The notes beneath the pieces were generated by a model. It did no database searches. It was not told the DNA's origin and worked only from the letters and a program-made list of their open reading frames with translations. A stretch of 7,142 nucleotides of DNA from JBEKLJ01 sp050010255 (GTDB lineage: Bacteria; Acidobacteriota; Terriglobia; Bryobacterales; Bryobacteraceae), in contig JBEKLJ010000186.1 in NCBI GenBank assembly GCA_050010255.1, positions 1-7,142 on the forward strand, given 5' to 3'. A program made the position numbers and the translations under genes. Below, one piece after another: positions 1-6,395 of the stretch (positions within the stretch are counted from its first letter, which is position 1; every line of letters starts with the position of its first letter).

Positions 1-1483
1 CGGAGATGAAGCCGCGGCTGACGATTTCCGGCAGCCCCTCGGCCTTCCCCGAGTGCTTGTCGATGGCGATGATGGGCAGCAGGAAACCTTCCTCGGAAAG
101 ATGGCGGCGGTCGCGGATGACCAGGTCCCCGACAATGTCGTCCAGCGCGCCGGAATCGATGCACACGCGGCCGACCGGGACACGGGCGCCCTTGCGCGCG
201 CCGGCGCGGTCGAGCTCCAGGGTCTCTCCGCTTTCGAGCAGAAAGATCTCATCCAGGCCCTGGCGGCTGAGGTGCTCGGCCAGTTGCGCGTGCTTGGTAA
301 GCTGGCGGTACTCGCCGTGGATGGGCATGAAGTACTTGGGCCGCGCCAGATTGAGGACCAGCCTGAGCTCCTCGGCGCTGGCGTGCCCGGAAACGTGCAG
401 CGGCGGGTTCAGGGAACCGTAGAGGACGTCGGCGCCGCGCCTGGCGAAGTGGTTCAGCATCCGGTAAATCGCCTTCTCGTTGCCGGGGATGATGCGCGAG
501 CTGAGCACGACCGTGTCGCCGCGCTCGACCGACAGGTTCTTGTGGTTATCCACCGAGACGCGGCAGAGCGCCGACATTGGCTCGCCCTGGCTGCCCGAAA
601 CCACGGCCAGCAGCTTGGCGGGCGGCACGTCCATGATGTCCTGCGGCCGGACCAGGATGCCGTCGGGGATATCGAGCAGGCCGTGGGCGTGGGCGATTTC
701 GCTGGTGCTCGTCATGCTGCGGCCGACAAACGCCACCTTGCGGCCGAACTCGGCGGCCAGATCGAGGATCTGCTGCATGCGGTGGACCGAGGAACTGAAG
801 CAGGAGACCACCACGCGGCGCTGGGCGCGATTGAGGATGTCCTCGAAGCGGGGCCGGATAGCGCGCTCGCTCTCGGTGTAGCCCGGCCGGTCAGAGTTGG
901 TTGAGTCGGAGAGCAGCAGCAGGACGCCCCGCTTGCCATAGTCGGCTAGCGTGTGGAGATCGAACAGGACGCTGTCGGTGGGGGTCGGATCGACCTTGAA
1001 GTCGCCGGTGTGAATGACGACGCCCAGCGGTGTGGTGATGGCCAAAGCGACGGCGTTGACGATGGAGTGGGTGACGTGGATGAACTCGATTCGGAAAGGG
1101 CCGATCTCCAGTTGCTCGCCCGGCCGTACCTGGTTCAGCCGCGCCTGCGCGAGCAGATCGTGCTCCTGGAGGCGGCGCCCGACCAGGGCCAGGGTGAACT
1201 CGGTGCCGTAGACGGGCACGTTCATCTGCGAGAGGAGGAACGGAACGGCGCCGATGTGGTCCTCGTGGCCATGCGTGAGGATGAGGGCGCGGAAATGCTC
1301 GCGGTGCTCCTCCAGATAGGCGAAGTCGGGGGTGACGATGTCGACGCCCAGCAGCTCCTCGTCCGGGAACATCATGCCGGCATCGATCAGGATGATGTCG
1401 TCGCCATAGCGCAGCGCCAGGGAGTTCATGCCGAACTCGCCGAGGCCGCCGAGGGGGATGATCTGGAGTTTGTGTTCCGCCAT
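1..1483 (-). CDS. rnj: Ribonuclease J (RNase J), C-terminus cut by left window edge
   Basis: Metallo-beta-lactamase/beta-CASP ribonuclease that degrades and matures mRNA and rRNA in the cytoplasm, by 5'-3' exonuclease and endonuclease activity. The minus frame stays open for 494 codons from the ATG at 1483 to the left edge with no stop. Visible motifs: HGHEDH at residues 71-76 (zinc-binding HxHxDH), H139 in VTHS, D161 in HTGD, SDSTNS at 192-197, SSRIIPGNE near 328-336, HVSGHAS at 363-369 and the metal-ligand H389 in PIHGEY. These match the order and spacing of the family; Bacillus RNase J1 is about 555 aa, so roughly the last 60 residues of the C-terminal domain are missing here. The start is supported by AGGA (1492-1495) 8 nt upstream and by the N-terminus, which runs straight into the usual IIPLGGLGEFGMN. 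It follows the suf operon in the same direction after a 187-nt gap, and its leader contains a strong hairpin. J1 versus J2 type cannot be decided from this sequence. Confidence 0.96.
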   Translation of the reverse strand, partial: MAEHKLQIIPLGGLGEFGMNSLALRYGDDIILIDAGMMFPDEELLGVDIVTPDFAYLEEHREHFRALILTHGHEDHIGAVPFLLSQMNVPVYGTEFTLALVGRRLQEHDLLAQARLNQVRPGEQLEIGPFRIEFIHVTHSIVNAVALAITTPLGVVIHTGDFKVDPTPTDSVLFDLHTLADYGKRGVLLLLSDSTNSDRPGYTESERAIRPRFEDILNRAQRRVVVSCFSSSVHRMQQILDLAAEFGRKVAFVGRSMTSTSEIAHAHGLLDIPDGILVRPQDIMDVPPAKLLAVVSGSQGEPMSALCRVSVDNHKNLSVERGDTVVLSSRIIPGNEKAIYRMLNHFARRGADVLYGSLNPPLHVSGHASAEELRLVLNLARPKYFMPIHGEYRQLTKHAQLAEHLSRQGLDEIFLLESGETLELDRAGARKGARVPVGRVCIDSGALDDIVGDLVIRDRRHLSEEGFLLPIIAIDKHSGKAEGLPEIVSRGFIS

Positions 1484-1505
1484 TATGCGCGTCCTAGGGA
1501 TGGCG

Positions 1506-1535
1506 ACAGGCTGCGCTTGGGACACCGCAGCCTGT
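1506..1535 (-). repeat. Perfect 10-bp inverted repeat in the rnj leader
   Basis: ACAGGCTGCG (1506-1515) and CGCAGCCTGT (1526-1535) are exact reverse complements separated by a 10-base loop. The stem ends 22 nt upstream of the rnj ATG and about 10 nt before its Shine-Dalgarno sequence. No T-run follows on either strand, so it does not look like an intrinsic terminator. If transcribed it would be a stable stem in the 5' leader of rnj; a regulatory or mRNA-protecting role is inference. Confidence 0.75.
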
Positions 1536-1590
1536 TCCCGCCAACATACTAATGTAGCGGCTTACACGTTGTGGCGCGAACTTCAGTTTG

Positions 1591-1615
1591 CAGCGTCGGC
1601 TTCAGCCGACGTCTG
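1591..1615. repeat. GC-rich near-palindrome with an 8-bp perfect arm
   Basis: CGTCGGCT (1594-1601) and AGCCGACG (1604-1611) are perfect reverse complements around TC. Three more pairs (CAG 1591-1593 with CTG 1613-1615) extend the stem across a one-base bulge at 1612. No T-run follows. It could be a dispersed REP-like element, a protein-binding site or an mRNA hairpin; from memory, the core GGCTGAAGCC on the minus strand resembles short hairpins common between genes in acidobacterial and other environmental genomes, but this is not verified. Confidence 0.6.
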
Positions 1616-1650
1616 GCACAACGCTTCCATGGCCCTGTCCCCGCACTCGC

Positions 1651-1664
1651 CCTGCTTCCGCAGG
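1651..1664 (-). repeat. Small GNRA-loop hairpin just after the Rrf2 stop codon
   Basis: On the minus strand CCTGC-GGAA-GCAGG forms a 5-bp GC-rich stem closed by a GGAA (GNRA) tetraloop, starting 6 nt beyond the stop codon of the Rrf2 gene. No U-tract follows, so it is not a canonical intrinsic terminator. It could stabilise the 3' end of the suf transcript. The stem is short enough to occur by chance in GC-rich DNA. Confidence 0.35.
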
Positions 1665-1670
1665 CCCGGG

Positions 1671-2144
1671 CTAGTTGACGCGGAGCGTGGTAAGAGGAAC
1701 CGGGTGCCCGGACGGCGGGCCGGCGGGTGGGTCCTTGGGCAGCAGGTCGGCGAGGGTCGCGGAGGCGAGCACCTGGTCCACGGCCTCCTGGACCGTGCGC
1801 CAGAGGGTGCGGATGGAGCAGTCAGTGGTGTCGGCGCAAGCCGTCCCGCTGCCACCGTGATGGCGGCAGAAGGCCGGATCGTAGAGCCGGCCGCCCAGGA
1901 CGGCGAGAACCTCGTTGACAGTGATCTGGCCGAGCGGGCGGGCCAGGCTGTAGCCGCCGGCCTGACCACGGACGCTGCGCACTAGCCCGCCGCGCCGCAA
2001 GATGCGCGTGAGCTTGGCGACGTAGTGGGTGGAGAGGCCCTCGGCCCGGCTGATCTCCGGGATGGTGAGACTCGCGTCGGGGCCGCAGCGGCCGATCCGG
2101 AGCAGGCAGCGAATGCCGCATTCCTCTTGTGCCGAGATCTTCAT
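1671..2144 (-). CDS. Rrf2/IscR-family Fe-S-sensing transcriptional regulator
   Basis: Protein of 157 aa, the usual size for the Rrf2 family (IscR, SufR-like, NsrR, CymR). The N-terminal winged helix-turn-helix covers about residues 5-70, with a recognition-helix region around LSTHYVAKLTRILRRGGLV (37-55) and the family's wing G60-x2-GGYSLARP. The effector region has three cysteines, C93, C103 and C109, with the family-typical SIRTLW after the last one; they are the likely [2Fe-2S] or similar cluster ligands. The spacing is C-X9-C-X5-C, whereas E. coli IscR has C-X5-C-X5-C. The ATG at 2144 is chosen because MKIS and the following residues match the family N-terminus; AGGAAG lies 9 nt upstream. 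It is the last gene of the suf operon, 31 nt after sufT, so it is probably made together with the SUF machinery and feeds back on its expression. The actual ligand and target sites cannot be read from the sequence. Confidence 0.9.
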   Translation of the reverse strand: MKISAQEECGIRCLLRIGRCGPDASLTIPEISRAEGLSTHYVAKLTRILRRGGLVRSVRGQAGGYSLARPLGQITVNEVLAVLGGRLYDPAFCRHHGGSGTACADTTDCSIRTLWRTVQEAVDQVLASATLADLLPKDPPAGPPSGHPVPLTTLRVN

Positions 2145-2178
2145 AAATGCTGGCTTCCTAGTAAATGCTGGCCTCCTA
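2143..2178. repeat. 18-bp tandem duplication with two RBS-like sites
   Basis: Positions 2143-2160 and 2161-2178 are adjacent 18-base units that match at 16 of 18 bases (differences at unit positions 1 and 13). On the minus strand each unit carries a Shine-Dalgarno-like core followed by CCAGCATTTA: AGGAGG in the upstream copy, AGGAAG in the copy next to the Rrf2 ATG. The upstream copy contains the sufT TAG stop; only the downstream copy leads into an ATG. It looks like a recent duplication of the regulator's ribosome-binding site. Confidence 0.85.
2154..2159 (-). promoter_or_regulatory. Ribosome binding site of the Rrf2 gene
   Basis: AGGAAG on the minus strand, 9 nt before the ATG at 2144. 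A better Shine-Dalgarno match, AGGAGG, sits 18 nt further upstream in the duplicated copy but is too far from any start codon to serve this gene directly. Confidence 0.6.
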
Positions 2179-2487
2179 CAACATTCCCAACTCCACCAGC
2201 GCTGCCTGGGACATCCGTGAACGGTCCCAGGGCGGGTCCCAGACCAGCTCGACGACGACGTCAGCGACACCCTCGACGCCCCTGACCCGGCTCGCCACCA
2301 AGCCCGGGAAGCTGGCGGCCACCGGGCAACCCGGAGCAGTGAGCGTCATCTTGATCTCCACCATCCCGGCTTCGTCGATGTTCAATTCGTAGATGAGTCC
2401 GAGATCGTAGATGTTGACCGGGATCTCCGGGTCGTAGCAGGTCCGCAGCGCCGCGATCACGCGCTCTTTGATTTCTTCAGAGGTCAT
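2176..2487 (-). CDS. sufT: SufT-like MIP18/DUF59 Fe-S assembly protein
   Basis: Protein of 103 aa consisting of a single MIP18 (DUF59) domain, the family of SufT, PaaD and eukaryotic CIA2. It is thought to assist Fe-S cluster maturation or delivery in the cytoplasm; its exact reaction is not settled. Family marks: DPEIPVNIYDLGLIYE at residues 19-34, TAPGCP at 50-55 with the conserved C54, and VWDPPW at 82-87. It lacks the long N-terminal extension of some SufT proteins and ends soon after the core domain. The ATG at 2487 lies 15 nt after the sufU stop, with a GGAATGAGG stretch overlapping that stop as a somewhat distant ribosome-binding site. Its place between sufU and the regulator gene supports the SUF-linked role over a PaaD-like role in phenylacetate metabolism, since no paa genes are present. 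Confidence 0.92.
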   Translation of the reverse strand: MTSEEIKERVIAALRTCYDPEIPVNIYDLGLIYELNIDEAGMVEIKMTLTAPGCPVAASFPGLVASRVRGVEGVADVVVELVWDPPWDRSRMSQAALVELGML

Positions 2488-2502
2488 CTTCGTTCTCGCG
2501 CC

Positions 2503-2955
2503 TCATTCCGTACTCACGGCCTTCCCTTCGCCCTTCAGCGCCGCACGCAGCGTGTGCCACACCAGCGTGGCGCATTTCACGCGGGTCGGATAATCGCAAA
2601 CACCCGAGAAAGCCTCGAGCTTGCCGAGGTTGGCCCCATCGTGCGCCGGCTGAAGCCCCGTCACCAGCTCGTGGAAGCTCTCAAACAGCGCCTCGGCTTC
2701 GGCGGGCGTCTTGCCCTTGAGCGCCTCGGTGAGCAGAGAGGCCGAGGCGGTCGAAATGGCGCAGCCGGCGCCCTGGAAGCTGATGTCGCGGATGACGCCG
2801 TCCTCCAACCGCAGGTACAGGACTAGCCGGTCGCCGCACAGCGGGTTGTAGCCGTCCACCCGGCGCGTGGGGTTCTCGATGATGCGGAAATTGCGCGGGC
2901 GCTTGCTGTGATCGACGATGAGCTGCTGGTAGAGGTCACGCAGGTCTTCGCTCAC
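2503..2955 (-). CDS. sufU: SufU sulfur-transfer / Zn-dependent scaffold-like protein
   Basis: Protein of 150 aa in the IscU/SufU superfamily. In Bacillus, SufU is a zinc protein that accepts persulfide sulfur from SufS and passes it to SufBCD. The expected zinc and sulfur-relay residues are present: C40 and D42 in CGD, C65 in GAGCAIS, and C128 in RVKCATLVW. The insert between C65 and C128, including the stretch around LQPAHDGANLGKLEAF, is the mark of SufU rather than IscU. An additional C120 sits eight residues before C128. Translation starts at GTG (2955-2953), which overlaps the sufS stop as GTGA. GGGAGG (2963-2968) lies 7 nt upstream, and the protein then begins SEDLRDLYQQLI as the family does. 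No sufE or sufA is seen, so SufU is the likely SufS partner here. Confidence 0.95.
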   Translation of the reverse strand: MSEDLRDLYQQLIVDHSKRPRNFRIIENPTRRVDGYNPLCGDRLVLYLRLEDGVIRDISFQGAGCAISTASASLLTEALKGKTPAEAEALFESFHELVTGLQPAHDGANLGKLEAFSGVCDYPTRVKCATLVWHTLRAALKGEGKAVSTE

Positions 2956-4220
2956 TGGAAGACCTCCCGGACGGCCTCGAGGCCCTGGATGAGAGCGTCG
3001 ATTTCGTCCCTCGTATTGTAGAACGCCAGTGAAGCGCGGCTCGTGGCCGCGACGCCGAAGCGCTCCATGACCGGCTGCGCGCAATGATGGCCCGCGCGAA
3101 TGGCGATGCCGCGGCGGTCCAGAATGGTGGCGACATCGTGCGGATGGACGCCCTCGAGGGTGAAAGAGAGCACCGCGGCCTTGTGGCGCGCCGTGCCGAT
3201 CAGGCGCAGGCCGGGAGTCTCCAACAGCCGGGCCGTGCCGTATTCCAGCAGCTCGTGCTCGTAAACGGCAATCTTCTCCAGGCCGATGGCGCCGACGTAG
3301 TCGATGGCCGCCGCCAGCCCGATGGCGCCGGCGATGTGCGGCGTGCCGGCCTCGAACTTGTACGGCGGATCGTTGAAGACGGTCTTGTGGAAGGCGACCG
3401 AGCGAATCATGTCGCCGCCGCCCTGCCACGGCGGCATGGCTTCCAGGAGGCTCTGCCTCCCATACAGGACGCCGATGCCGGTTGGTCCAAAGAGCTTGTG
3501 GCCCGAGAAGGCGTAGAAATCGCAATCGAGCTCGCCGACATCGATAGACAGGTGGGGCGCGGCCTGCGCACCGTCGATGAGGACGACGGCGCCGGCGGCG
3601 TGCGCGGCCTCGATCATGCGGCGCACGGGGTTGATGGTGCCGAGGGCGTTCGACACATGCGCCAGCGCAACGATGCGGGTGCGCGGGCCGAGCAGGCGCT
3701 CGAATTCCTCGATGAGGACCTCGCCGGCGTCGTTGATGGGGGCGACGCGGAGCCGGGCGCCCTTCGCATCGGCCAGCATCTGCCAGGGGACGATGTTGGA
3801 GTGGTGCTCGAGGGCAGAGATCAGAATCTCGTCGCCGGCCCGGACATTCGCCCGTCCCCAGGTCTGGGCGACCAGGTTGATGGATTCCGTCGTGCCGCGG
3901 GTGAAGACGATCTGGCGCGCATCGGCGGCGTGGAGGAAGCGCTGGACAGTGAGCCGCGCGTCTTCGTAGGCCTTGGTCGAGCGCTCGCTCAGCAGGTGGA
4001 CGCCGCGGTGGACGTTGGCATTGTCGGCCGAGTAGAAGTGGACCAGCGCGTCGATGACCGCCTGCGGCTTCTGCGCCGTGGCGGCGTTGTCCAGATAGAC
4101 CAGCGGATGGCCGTAGACCGTCTGCTTCAGCACGGGAAAGTCCTCGCGGATTTTCCAGACGTTGAAGTCCGCGCCGGCCGCGGGCCGAGCAGCGGAGGAG
4201 ACTTCGGCGTGAGCGCTCAC
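2952..4220 (-). CDS. sufS: SufS cysteine desulfurase (PLP-dependent, group II)
   Basis: Converts L-cysteine to alanine and leaves a persulfide on its own active-site cysteine, the sulfur source for the SUF pathway. The 422-aa length fits the family, with about 16 extra residues at the N-terminus relative to E. coli SufS. Key residues: H139/H140 in LEHHSN (cofactor stacking), D216 in LIDGAQA, the PLP Schiff-base lysine K242 in FSGHKLFGPTG, and the catalytic C380 in RAGHHCAQP; the 16-residue offset from E. coli H123, K226 and C364 is the same for all three. RAGHHCAQP is a group II (SufS/CsdA) signature, distinct from the IscS/NifS loop. The start is GTG at 4220, overlapping the sufD stop as GTGA, with AAGGGGG (4228-4234) 7 nt upstream. 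It overlaps sufU in the same manner, so sufD, sufS and sufU are probably made in step. Confidence 0.97.
   Translation of the reverse strand: MSAHAEVSSAARPAAGADFNVWKIREDFPVLKQTVYGHPLVYLDNAATAQKPQAVIDALVHFYSADNANVHRGVHLLSERSTKAYEDARLTVQRFLHAADARQIVFTRGTTESINLVAQTWGRANVRAGDEILISALEHHSNIVPWQMLADAKGARLRVAPINDAGEVLIEEFERLLGPRTRIVALAHVSNALGTINPVRRMIEAAHAAGAVVLIDGAQAAPHLSIDVGELDCDFYAFSGHKLFGPTGIGVLYGRQSLLEAMPPWQGGGDMIRSVAFHKTVFNDPPYKFEAGTPHIAGAIGLAAAIDYVGAIGLEKIAVYEHELLEYGTARLLETPGLRLIGTARHKAAVLSFTLEGVHPHDVATILDRRGIAIRAGHHCAQPVMERFGVAATSRASLAFYNTRDEIDALIQGLEAVREVFQ
2963..2968 (-). promoter_or_regulatory. Ribosome binding site that fixes the sufU GTG start
   Basis: GGGAGG on the minus strand, within the last codons of sufS and 7 nt before the GTG at 2955. 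Together with the GTGA overlap it decides the start of sufU; no closer in-frame ATG exists, and the open frame upstream is only the shadow of sufS. Confidence 0.75.
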
Positions 4221-5559
4221 TTACGGTCCCCCTTCCCTGAAAGCCGCGCCAACAGTGCCGCGCGGAGCCGGACGCGAAGCGGCTCGACCTGGATGGCGTC
4301 GAGCAGGTCGGCGGTGAAGGCGTAAGTCAGCAGGCTGCGCGCCTCCTCGAGCGGGATGCCGCGGGAGCACAGGTAGAACACCGCCTCCTCGTCCACCTGG
4401 CCGACGGTGGCGCCGTGCGTGCATCGGACGTCGTCGGCGTAGATCTCCAGTTGCGGTTTGGTGTTGATGACGGCGTCGCGGGAGAGCAGCAGGTTCTTGT
4501 TCCGCTGGATCGCGTCGGTCTTCTGGGCCTCGGGGCGCACGATGATGCGCCCGTGGAAGACGCCCTGCGAGCGGCCGTCGAGGATGCCCTTGTAGAGTTC
4601 GCGCGAGCTGCAGTGCGGCCGGGCGTGGTCGAGGGTGGTGTGGTTGTCCACGTGCTGCGCGCCGGCGGTCACGTACAGACCGTTGAGCGCGCACTCGCTG
4701 CCCTCGCCATCGAGCACGGCGGCGATCTCGTTGCGCGCCAGCGCGCCTCCCAGCGCGATGTTGTGCGAGGTGAAATGGCTGTTCGCACCCTGATGAGCCG
4801 CGAGCATCCCGAAGTGGAGCGCCGCCAGACCCTCTTCCTGGACCCGGTAGTGCTCGATGATCGCGCCCTCGGCGGCCACCAGCTCCGTCACGGCGTTCGT
4901 GAAGTACGGGACCGGCGGCGGGCCGCTCGCTTCCCCGCCCGCCTCTGACCGGTCGTGGAAACTCGGGATGGCGCGGTAGGTTTCAATGATCCGCGCCTGG
5001 CTGTCGCGCCCGGCGAGGATCAGGTTGCGCGGGTAGCAGGCGACCGGCCTCCCGTTTGCGGCCGTCATGAAGAGCAGCTCGATGGGCGCGTCAATCACCG
5101 CGCCATCGGCGATCTCGACGAGCGCGCCGTCTTCGAACATCGCCGTGTTGAGGGCCGCCATGGCGTTCGTCTCAAACGCCGCGTAACGGGCGATGTGGTC
5201 GAGCAGCCGGCCCTGCTCGATGGCGTCCTTGAGACTCGACAGCTTCAGACCGGCCACCGGAAGCGCGGAGGAAAGCTCGGGCGCAAACCGGCCGTTGACA
5301 AACGCGAGCACAGGGGAAGCGGTGGCGCTCGACGGCCAATCGACAAGCGCGCCCGAGGGCGCCGGCTCGTACACCACCTTAAGGAAGGGCGTGAGGTTGG
5401 TGTACTTCCACTCTTCGTCGTGCGTGGTGGGGAACCCGAGCGCGGCGAAGCGCTCGATGGCCGCATCCCGCACCCGCGCCAGCGCCGGGCCGCCGGCGAG
5501 CTCGCCGCGGCGCAGGGCGTACGCCGCCACGTACGCCTGCTCGTACCCCTGCGCTAGCA

Positions 5560-5575
<16 letters not shown>
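4217..5575 (-). CDS. sufD: SufD, Fe-S scaffold subunit of SufBCD
   Basis: Partner of SufB in the SufBC2D scaffold complex, paralogous to SufB; needed for iron acquisition and cluster assembly. At 452 aa it is somewhat longer than E. coli SufD (423 aa); part of the excess is a Gly/Pro-rich stretch around residues 208-224. The conserved C-terminal core spans about 300-420: ELYKGILDG (326-334), KTDAIQRNKNLLLS (352-365), KPQLEIYADDVRCTHGAT (373-390) and DEEAVFYLCSRGI (395-407). H387 in CTHGAT corresponds to the functionally important His360 of E. coli SufD. Two ATGs compete. The ATG at 5575 has GGAGGA (5582-5587) 6 nt upstream and is preferred; it overlaps sufC by 16 nt. The ATG at 5560 overlaps the sufC stop as TAATG but has no close ribosome-binding site. 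The gene ends in a GTGA overlap with sufS. Confidence 0.96.
4228..4234 (-). promoter_or_regulatory. Ribosome binding site of the sufS GTG start
   Basis: AAGGGGG on the minus strand inside the 3' end of sufD, 7 nt before the GTG at 4220. It supports the GTG start that overlaps the sufD stop codon. Confidence 0.6.
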
Positions 5576-6357
<782 letters not shown>

Positions 6358-6362
6358 TTTTC

Positions 6363-6386
6363 TTCTCTGCGTCTCCGCGTCTCCGC
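6363..6386. repeat. 8-bp tandem repeat at the sufB/sufC junction
   Basis: Three adjacent 8-base units on the plus strand: TTCTCTGC (6363-6370), GTCTCCGC (6371-6378) and GTCTCCGC (6379-6386); the last two are identical. On the minus strand they read as a purine-rich run that ends in AGAGAAG just before the sufC ATG, so the repeat also supplies the probable ribosome-binding region. Translated in the sufC frame it would give the residues GDAETQRR. From memory, similar GGAGACGC-type runs occur dispersed in intergenic DNA of many environmental bacteria, where they give spurious peptides of this kind. Confidence 0.75.
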
Positions 6387-6395
6387 GGTTCATCG

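Larger units (their letters stand above)
1484..1670. other. Intergenic region between the Rrf2 gene and rnj
   Basis: This 187-base gap holds no convincing gene. On the minus strand it contains three inverted repeats: a 5-bp stem with a GGAA tetraloop (1651-1664), a near-palindrome (1591-1615) and a 10-bp stem (1506-1535). None is followed by a T-run, so no intrinsic terminator is visible between the suf operon and rnj. The most AT-rich patch (about 1543-1556) contains minus-strand hexamers TAGTAT (1546-1551) and TACATT (1551-1556), each matching 4 of 6 bases of a -10 box, but no good -35 box lies at the proper distance. A promoter for rnj is plausible here but not demonstrable, and read-through from the suf operon is equally possible. 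Confidence 0.6.

Noticed and set aside
53..904. A 283-codon plus-strand open frame, and the neighbouring 953-1552 frame
   Set aside because: Both lie antisense to RNase J, whose minus frame is open throughout and carries every catalytic motif. The plus-strand translations show only low-complexity D/A/G/V-rich residues.
1506..1535. Intrinsic terminator for the suf operon
   Set aside because: The stem is strong, but no T-run follows on the minus strand and it lies only 22 nt before the rnj start, so a leader structure is more likely.
1583..1629. A 15-codon open frame between the Rrf2 gene and rnj on the minus strand
   Set aside because: It is very short and consists mostly of the palindrome; there is no support for coding, although a purine-rich stretch precedes it.
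2956..3525. A 190-residue N-terminal extension of SufU
   Set aside because: The frame is open upstream of the GTG only as a shadow of sufS. It is Arg/Pro-rich without a domain, and the GTG with GGGAGG upstream matches the family start.
3084..4325. A 413-codon open frame on the plus strand opposite sufS
   Set aside because: It is the mirror of a GC-rich gene with strong third-position bias. Its composition (D/R/G/V-rich) shows no domain, and sufS on the other strand has full family motifs.
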